Below, in pieces: positions 22,710 through 26,578 of a stretch of DNA of 26,578 bases. A model generated the notes under the pieces. The model had not been told where the DNA came from. It did no database searches and was given only the letters and a program-made list of their open reading frames with translations. The translations under genes were made by a program, and so were the position numbers. The stretch's first letter is position 1; every line of letters begins with the position of its first letter. Source of the stretch: a virus; IMG/VR virus record IMGVR_UViG_3300046389_000466, positions 1 to 26,578 of that record; one strand, written 5' to 3'.

Positions 22710-23507
22710 ATGAAAGTATCACACGAAGTACCTAGATGTTTACTAAAAGCATCACAAGAATTTAATGATTATGATTATTGCTTACCTCATCTATTAGATC
22801 AAGATGAAGAATATAAACAATATTTTTATAATGCTAAAGAAGAAGGACGTTATGTTATCATGGATAATTCACTTCATGAATTAGGAGAAGCATATGATTA
22901 TGATAGATTAAGATATTGGGTCAATGAATTAGAACCAAATGAATTTATTGTACCAGATGTTTGGATGAATTGTTCTCAAACAGCGGCACAAGCTAAATAT
23001 TGGAAACAATTTAAATATCCTAAAAAAACTAAACTCACAGCTGTAATTCAGGGTGAAGATAAGAATCAAGCTTATCTATGTGCTACTTTATTAGCAAATT
23101 TAGGATATAAAAAATTATGTGTATCTTATGGTGCTACTTGGTATAATGATTTTTTCCCACATACTAACGCAGATATGGGAAAAGCATTAGGTAGAGTACG
23201 ATTTGTACAAGGTTTATTTAAGATAAAACATTTAAAAGATATTAAATTTCATTTATTAGGTTGTTCAATTCCACAAGAATTTGGTTGGTATGATGATGGT
23301 TTTTCATCAAGAATTGAATCAATTGATACTTCTAATCCAGTAATGGCAGCTTTAGATGGAACTAAATATAATAGTAATGGAATGAATTATAAACCAAATG
23401 CTAATATGAATGATTTTTTTGATGTTAAATTTGAAGATATTAAATACGAAGATATTATTTACAACACAACACAATTTAGAAGAATTAATAATTTAAAAAT
23501 CAAATAA
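22710..23507 (+). CDS. dpdA: DpdA-like / tRNA-guanine-transglycosylase-family enzyme
   Basis: 265-residue protein with the layout of the TGT/DpdA superfamily, whose DpdA members exchange guanine in DNA for preQ0. Visible landmarks: YVIMDNSLHELG with Asp52 (the general-acid position in TGT strand/loop), FIVPDVWMNCSQT with Asp83 (compare ALDE/PD in TGT), KKLCVSYG near the base-binding loop, LGCSIPQEFGWYDD, and RIESIDTSNPVMAAL with Asp206 at the position of the TGT nucleophile in its FDC-x-P segment. The CxCxxC...H zinc site of queuine TGT is absent and the protein is about 100 residues shorter than bacterial TGT, as in compact phage relatives. It is followed within 400 nt by queC, queD and queE, which make preQ0. 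Family call is by motif and context; the substrate (DNA rather than tRNA) is inference. Confidence 0.75.
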   Translation: MKVSHEVPRCLLKASQEFNDYDYCLPHLLDQDEEYKQYFYNAKEEGRYVIMDNSLHELGEAYDYDRLRYWVNELEPNEFIVPDVWMNCSQTAAQAKYWKQFKYPKKTKLTAVIQGEDKNQAYLCATLLANLGYKKLCVSYGATWYNDFFPHTNADMGKALGRVRFVQGLFKIKHLKDIKFHLLGCSIPQEFGWYDDGFSSRIESIDTSNPVMAALDGTKYNSNGMNYKPNANMNDFFDVKFEDIKYEDIIYNTTQFRRINNLKIK

Positions 23508-23509
23508 TT

Positions 23510-23704
23510 ATGGCAAAGTTAACAAGAAATGTAAATTACGCAAATTACAGATGGGAAGAATATGTGCTAACAGAAGAAGAATTAGCACAATGGAAAACAG
23601 GTGATGAAGATCTCCAACAAGAAATCATAGATAATGCAGATTGGGACCTAGTAAGAGATAAACCAATTGATGATTATAGTGAACCAGAATTTGTAGAAGA
23701 ATAA
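23510..23704 (+). CDS. Small acidic protein
   Basis: 64-residue acidic soluble protein (EEYVLTEEELAQWKTGDEDL, ending DDYSEPEFVEE) without signal peptide or cysteine. It begins 2 nt after the DpdA-like gene in an AATTATG context typical of this genome. No recognised domain. Small acidic phage proteins often bind host proteins or mimic DNA, but nothing specific supports that here. Confidence 0.55.
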   Translation: MAKLTRNVNYANYRWEEYVLTEEELAQWKTGDEDLQQEIIDNADWDLVRDKPIDDYSEPEFVEE

Positions 23705-23708
23705 AGAT

Positions 23709-23894
23709 ATGGCAGAATTTATAAGACACGCACTAGGACTTTGTGGAGAACACTATCATCCAAACTTATGGACTCTTTTAATAGGAGGAGTTGGATTTTC
23801 AACTATTTTTTCGTATGTTCGATCATATATAAAATGTAAATTTAATCAAGCGTTAGCCTATACGCGAAATACCTGGCAAATTTTAAATAAGTAA
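23709..23894 (+). CDS. Small single-TM protein between dpdA-like gene and queC
   Basis: 61-residue protein with an N-terminal His/Cys-containing stretch (RHALGLCGEHYHPN), one hydrophobic segment (LWTLLIGGVGFSTIFSYV) and a basic C-terminus. It lies 4 nt after the acidic gene and 3 nt before queC. The sequence coding its membrane segment also contains a promoter-like element (23790-23822), which may reduce codon freedom there. Function unknown. Confidence 0.5.
   Translation: MAEFIRHALGLCGEHYHPNLWTLLIGGVGFSTIFSYVRSYIKCKFNQALAYTRNTWQILNK
23790..23822 (+). promoter_or_regulatory. Possible internal promoter for the queC-queE genes
   Basis: GTTGG at 23790-23794, 15 nt spacer, TTCGTATGTTCGA at 23810-23822. 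TATGTTCG (23814-23821) fits TAnnTTTG with one mismatch, and the spacing equals the three intergenic promoters. It lies inside the preceding small gene, about 76 nt before the queC ATG. Confidence 0.4.
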
Positions 23895-23897
23895 ATT

Positions 23898-24686
23898 ATG
23901 GCACATTGTGTAGTAAGTTTAAGTGGTGGAATGGATAGTAGCACCCTATTGTTAAGAGCTATCGAGAAATATGATACTGTAACAGGTATCTCATTTGACT
24001 ATGGTCAAAAACACAGAGTAGAGCTAGAGAGAGCTCAATCATTAATTGATTACCTTGCAAGTAAAGGTCACAAAGTAAATTATCGTCAAATCAAATTAGA
24101 TGGATTAGTAGATCTACTAGACTCAGCTTTGGTTACAGGTGGAGATGATGTACCAGAAGGACATTATGAGCAAGATAATATGAAAGAAACAGTTGTTCCT
24201 AACAGAAATAAAATGTTTGCTTCTATTACTCAAGCAGTTGCATTATCTGTAGCAAATAGAACAGAAGATGTTTGTGATATTGCTTTAGGTATTCATGCTG
24301 GTGATCATGCAGTTTATCCTGATTGTAGACAAGAATTTAGAGATGCAGATGATGCAGCTTTTAGAATTGGAAACTGGGATGCAGATAGAGTAGGTTACTT
24401 TACACCTTATTTAGATACTGATAAATTTGGTATTCTACAAGATGGAGAAAAATTATGTGAAATTTTAGGTATTGATTTTGATGAAGTTTATAAAAGAACA
24501 AATACTTCTTATAAGCCTTATCCTTCGGGAAATAGTGATTATAAGTCTGCTTCTAGTGTTGAGAGGATTGAGGCTTTTATTGCTCTTGGCAGAAAAGATC
24601 CCGTACAGTATGAGGATGAAACTGGAGAAGTTGATTACGAAGTAGCAGAAACCCATGTAAAACAAGTATTAGCTGAATATGAATAA
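23898..24686 (+). CDS. queC: 7-cyano-7-deazaguanine (preQ0) synthase QueC, zinc-cysteine site missing
   Basis: 262-residue PP-loop enzyme that converts carboxydeazaguanine to preQ0 with ATP and ammonia. The ATP-binding loop SLSGGMDSST (residues 7-16), FDYGQKHRVE, VPNRNKMFASI and GIHAGDHAVYPDCRQEF are typical QueC motifs. In bacterial QueC a C-terminal TLTCY...CGxCxxC segment binds zinc. Here the corresponding stretch reads TNTSY (Ser204) then SGNSDYKSASSVER (210-223), so all four cysteines are replaced, while the flanking TSY and ERIEAF...GRKDPV are kept. Either zinc is not needed in this lineage or the activity has changed. It overlaps a tiny membrane-protein gene by 8 nt. It is probably expressed with thioredoxin, queD and queE. 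The family call is secure. Confidence 0.92.
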   Translation: MAHCVVSLSGGMDSSTLLLRAIEKYDTVTGISFDYGQKHRVELERAQSLIDYLASKGHKVNYRQIKLDGLVDLLDSALVTGGDDVPEGHYEQDNMKETVVPNRNKMFASITQAVALSVANRTEDVCDIALGIHAGDHAVYPDCRQEFRDADDAAFRIGNWDADRVGYFTPYLDTDKFGILQDGEKLCEILGIDFDEVYKRTNTSYKPYPSGNSDYKSASSVERIEAFIALGRKDPVQYEDETGEVDYEVAETHVKQVLAEYE

Positions 24687-24849
24687 TAAAAAACAAGAAT
24701 TACCTGATGCAAGATTGCATCAAAGAATTAGTTTCATCAAATCAGGCATTCGTATCTTAGGATACGGTGCCTTATGGTGGAGCTTGGACATTGCAGTTAT
24801 TTTACTTATATTAAGTGAAGTAGTTGGAATAGGAGAAGAATTAGTATAA
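24679..24849 (+). CDS. 56-residue membrane protein overlapping the end of queC
   Basis: Short open frame filling most of the gap between queC and the thioredoxin gene. It reads a charged N-terminus (MNNKKQELPDARLHQRISF), then IKSGIRILGYG and a hydrophobic segment (LWWSLDIAVILLILSEVVGI) ending GEELV. The start ATG overlaps queC in an ATGAATAA arrangement. The amphipathic-plus-TM design and the coupling support a real gene. The similar tiny membrane protein after queE (26400) makes a pattern. Its coding sequence contains two short perfect hairpins, 24706-24721 and 24751-24766. Function unknown. Confidence 0.6.
   Translation: MNNKKQELPDARLHQRISFIKSGIRILGYGALWWSLDIAVILLILSEVVGIGEELV
24706..24766 (+). 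other. Two adjacent short hairpins within the 56-residue gene
   Basis: GATGCA (24706-24711), loop AGAT, TGCATC (24716-24721); and CGTATC (24751-24756), loop TTAG, GATACG (24761-24766). Both are perfect 6-bp stems 29 nt apart with no T-run. They could stabilise or regulate the queC message, or be chance. The second overlaps a promoter-like TTCGTATCTTAGG without a -33 element. Confidence 0.25.
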
Positions 24850-24866
24850 TAACCAAAATTTAAAAT

Positions 24867-25115
24867 ATGAAAAAAATAATTTATTTTAGTGCTCCTTGGT
24901 GTGGTCCTTGTAAAGTTTTAGGACCAACTATAGAAAGATTAACTGGTGAGTTACCTATTACAAAAGTTAATGTAGATGAAGATAATACTATTTCTGCTAA
25001 ATATGGAATTAGAAACATTCCTACATTGGTTTTAATAGATCAAAATGGTAAAGAAATTAATAGAATAGTAGGAAACATTTCAGAACAACAAATAAAACAA
25101 TTTTATAATGGGTAA
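24867..25115 (+). CDS. trx: Thioredoxin
   Basis: 82-residue minimal thioredoxin with the classical active site APWCGPCK (Cys12, Cys15), the cis-proline loop IPTLVL and the C-terminal GNISEQQ segment. At 82 residues it is shorter than E. coli thioredoxin (about 108) and close to glutaredoxin-like phage thioredoxins, with the first strand and helix trimmed. No signal peptide, so it is cytoplasmic. It could reduce the NrdA C-terminal disulfide (Cys566/Cys569) during ribonucleotide reduction, which is the usual job of phage thioredoxins; its location between queC and queD leaves open a role for redox-sensitive deazaguanine enzymes. Its stop overlaps the queD start by 8 nt. Confidence 0.9.
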   Translation: MKKIIYFSAPWCGPCKVLGPTIERLTGELPITKVNVDEDNTISAKYGIRNIPTLVLIDQNGKEINRIVGNISEQQIKQFYNG

Positions 25116-25572
25116 ATTTCAATCAAGTAAAGTATTTGACGGGTTTAGTACAGTGTTTCGTCAATGGAAAGCTACAACAACACACTGTAGGTTTGTACAT
25201 GGTTATGGAATTTCATTTAAAGTATATTTTGAAGGCGATTTAGACGAAAGAAATTGGGTTTGGGACTTTGGAGGTATGAAAAGAGCTAAAACTAAAATAG
25301 ATGGTAAGTCTCCTAAAGAATGGATGGATTATATGTTTGATCATACTTTAATTGTTGCTGAAGATGACCCATTTTTAGAAGCATTTAAGCAAATGGAAGA
25401 ATCAGAAGTAGCTCAAGTTAGAGTAATCCCAGCTACTGGTGCAGAAAAATTTGCTGAATATATTTATACTAAATTAAATAGTTTTGTTCAAACTGAAACT
25501 GAAGGTAGAGTAAGAGTTACTAAAGTTAAGTTTGCGGAACATGGAAAAAATGCTGCTTATTACAGCGAGTAA
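25108..25572 (+). CDS. queD: 6-carboxytetrahydropterin synthase QueD-like
   Basis: 154-residue member of the QueD/PTPS family, which turns dihydroneopterin triphosphate into carboxytetrahydropterin, the second step of preQ0 synthesis after FolE. Motifs: FSTVFRQWKA, THCRFVHGYG with Cys27 at the catalytic-cysteine position and His31, WDFGGMKR (Asp53), FDHTLIV (Asp78, His79), VIPATGAEKFAEYI (Glu113) and KFAEHG (Glu144). The canonical HGH zinc pair is HGY here, and no His occurs at the usual first-ligand position; the VFRQW...HC..VHGY form looks like a distinct QueD subfamily. It overlaps thioredoxin upstream and precedes queE by 9 nt. No folE is visible, so GTP cyclohydrolase must come from elsewhere in the phage or from the host. 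Confidence 0.87.
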   Translation: MGKFQSSKVFDGFSTVFRQWKATTTHCRFVHGYGISFKVYFEGDLDERNWVWDFGGMKRAKTKIDGKSPKEWMDYMFDHTLIVAEDDPFLEAFKQMEESEVAQVRVIPATGAEKFAEYIYTKLNSFVQTETEGRVRVTKVKFAEHGKNAAYYSE

Positions 25573-25581
25573 GTTATAATA

Positions 25582-26400
25582 GTGAATGAAAAACCACTTA
25601 AAAAAATTAACAATATGCACAAACAATTGAAACGTATTGAGGATTACGATAAAAATCTTCCGATTGTAGAAGTTTATACTGCAGTCCAATCTGAAGGCTC
25701 TAGAGCAGGATACCCCACAGTAGTAATTAGAACAACAGGATGCACTCACAGATGTTATTTCGGTGAAGGTGGTTGGTGTGATAGTTGGTATACAAGTATC
25801 CACCCAGAAAAAGGCCAATTTAATTTTAATAATATTATACAAAAGTATAAAGATAATCCTCATATTAAAGAGATGATGCTTACTGGTGGTTCACCTACTA
25901 TGCATCCCGCTTTAGTAAATGAGTTAACCCATTTTGCACATGAAAATGATATATTCATTACTATCGAAACTGAAGGATCTCATTTCCTCCCCACTGATTA
26001 TCCTATTAATCTTTTGTCAATTTCTCCTAAGTTTAGTAATAGCGTTCCCGTTGTTGGTGTTGCTACTCCTCAAGGAGGAATTACAGACGAAAGGATGGTT
26101 AAAAAACATAATTCGAAAAGGTTGAATTATGAAGCAATGAAACAATCAATTGCTTACCACTCAGACTATCATATTAAACCAGTATGGGATGGTAAAGATG
26201 AAGATGCGTTAGCTGAAATTATGGATTGTTTAGAAAAACTTGAAGTATCCCAAGATAAAGTTTGGTTTATGCCCGCAGGTGATTCAAGAGAAGCATTATT
26301 TAAATCATACCCCATATTATTTGATTGGGTAAGAGATAATGGTTACAGAATGACTTGGAGACCCCACATTATAGCATTTGAAGATCAAAGAGAAGTATAA
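25582..26400 (+). CDS. queE: 7-carboxy-7-deazaguanine synthase QueE (radical SAM) with extended cysteine loop
   Basis: 272-residue radical-SAM enzyme that contracts carboxytetrahydropterin to carboxydeazaguanine. The N-terminal IVEVYTAVQSEGSRAGYPTVVIR is typical QueE. The iron-sulfur cysteines are Cys54, Cys58 and Cys66 in TTGCTHRCYFGEGGWCDSWYT, a C-x3-C-x7-C spacing, whereas standard QueE and most radical-SAM enzymes have C-x3-C-x2-C; five extra residues lie between the second and third cysteines. Then MMLTGGSPTMHP (the GGEP-like SAM motif as GGSP), ITIETEGS, LLSISPKFSNS and KPVWDGKDEDA follow. ATG 25582 is used; ATG 25615 would also retain the whole core. The stop overlaps the next start by 1 nt. 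Family call is strong. Confidence 0.9.
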   Translation: MNEKPLKKINNMHKQLKRIEDYDKNLPIVEVYTAVQSEGSRAGYPTVVIRTTGCTHRCYFGEGGWCDSWYTSIHPEKGQFNFNNIIQKYKDNPHIKEMMLTGGSPTMHPALVNELTHFAHENDIFITIETEGSHFLPTDYPINLLSISPKFSNSVPVVGVATPQGGITDERMVKKHNSKRLNYEAMKQSIAYHSDYHIKPVWDGKDEDALAEIMDCLEKLEVSQDKVWFMPAGDSREALFKSYPILFDWVRDNGYRMTWRPHIIAFEDQREV

Positions 26401-26564
26401 TGAATAAAATTTGGAGGTATTGGGCTAGAGCATTAGGTGAAAAGGTAGGAGAAGATAATAAAAAAGCAGATACTGTAGCTTGGATTAGAACTTTTATTAT
26501 AGCGCAAGCTGTAATAACAAACCTGCTTATAGCTATTAACATTTTAATAGTTTGGTTTGGATAA
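26400..26564 (+). CDS. 54-residue membrane protein after queE
   Basis: Short gene whose ATG overlaps the queE stop by one base (TAATG). It encodes a charged N-terminal half (MNKIWRYWARALGEKVGEDN, KKADTVAWIRTF) and one hydrophobic segment (IIAQAVITNLLIAINILIVW). Layout and size resemble the 56-residue protein after queC. The near-perfect coupling argues that it is translated. No function is recognisable. The last 14 bases of the window contain no further feature. Confidence 0.6.
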   Translation: MNKIWRYWARALGEKVGEDNKKADTVAWIRTFIIAQAVITNLLIAINILIVWFG

Positions 26565-26578
26565 GCAAGAAGCCCTTC

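Noticed and set aside
24749-24761. TTCGTATCTTAGG resembling the shared promoter core
   Set aside because: It is inside a small gene, has no TTTGG-like element 20 nt upstream, and its bases are explained by a local 6-bp hairpin; recorded only as part of that hairpin feature.
25474-25863. 129-codon open frame on the minus strand
   Set aside because: It is antisense to queD and queE, both of which carry clear family motifs; its Phe/Ile/Ser/Cys-rich translation is a shadow.
25934-26125. 63-codon Leu-rich frame on the + strand
   Set aside because: It lies wholly within queE, in another frame; the conserved queE motifs ITIETEGS and LLSISPKF cover the same bases.
1-26578. tRNA genes, insertion sequences, attachment sites and integrase
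   Set aside because: I looked for cloverleaf-like stems, terminal inverted repeats and recombinase motifs by eye and saw none; a covariance-model tRNA scan would be the decisive check.

Overview
The window reads as part of the genome of a lytic, T4-related (contractile-tail type) bacteriophage infecting a Bacteroidota host, probably a marine flavobacterium. Every credible gene is on the + strand. Genes are packed with 1-40 nt gaps or short overlaps, and the DNA is AT-rich (roughly 30% G+C by eye). The phage assignment rests on a gp32-UvsX-RNase H-DnaB replication block next to tail genes and a lysis-like block. The host assignment rests on Bacteroidota-style signal peptides ending in (F/Y)SQ or IAQ, a type IX secretion (T9SS) C-terminal sorting domain, Shine-Dalgarno-poor A-rich starts, and promoters that look like the Bacteroidota TTTG / TAnnTTTG type.

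Layout. (1) 1-4335: end of a virion module, with a large tail-hub-like protein carrying a C-terminal GH24 lysozyme domain (open at the left edge) and a probable structural protein with a duplicated motif. (2) 4369-13212: replication and nucleotide metabolism, with a short family-A DNA polymerase, a small unknown protein, gp32-like ssDNA-binding protein, UvsX recombinase, RNase H/flap exonuclease, DnaB-type helicase and class I ribonucleotide reductase NrdB/NrdA, closed by a strong intrinsic terminator. (3) 13300-18195: an envelope cassette unusual for a phage, with a 1068-aa secreted protein of 16 cysteine/aspartate-rich repeats ending in a T9SS sorting domain, a probable outer-membrane beta-barrel, a membrane/coiled-coil protein and an exported thioredoxin-fold protein. 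(4) 18243-19909: a lysis-like block with small membrane proteins, a probable wall-cleaving enzyme and a holin-family protein. (5) 19947-22709: nuclease, membrane and metallopeptidase-like accessory genes. (6) 22710-26564: a 7-deazaguanine cluster, with a DpdA/TGT-like transglycosylase, QueC, thioredoxin, QueD and QueE, interspersed with tiny membrane proteins. It predicts phage DNA in which some guanines are replaced by preQ0 or a derivative.

How the parts work together: replication and dNTP supply are one transcription unit entered from two similar promoters (4321-4353, 6086-6118) and ended at 13242-13266. A third and a fourth copy of the same promoter architecture lie upstream of the DpdA-like block (21998-22030) and of queC (23790-23822). 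A different AT-rich box (ATATTTATAA) precedes the envelope cassette, the lysis block and the nuclease gene and may mark later expression. The points most worth a second look are the phage-encoded T9SS substrate paired with an outer-membrane barrel, and the deazaguanine genes with altered metal-binding motifs (QueC without its zinc cysteines, QueE with an enlarged radical-SAM cysteine loop). Two small genes at 24679-24849 and 26400-26564 are easily missed because of their length.
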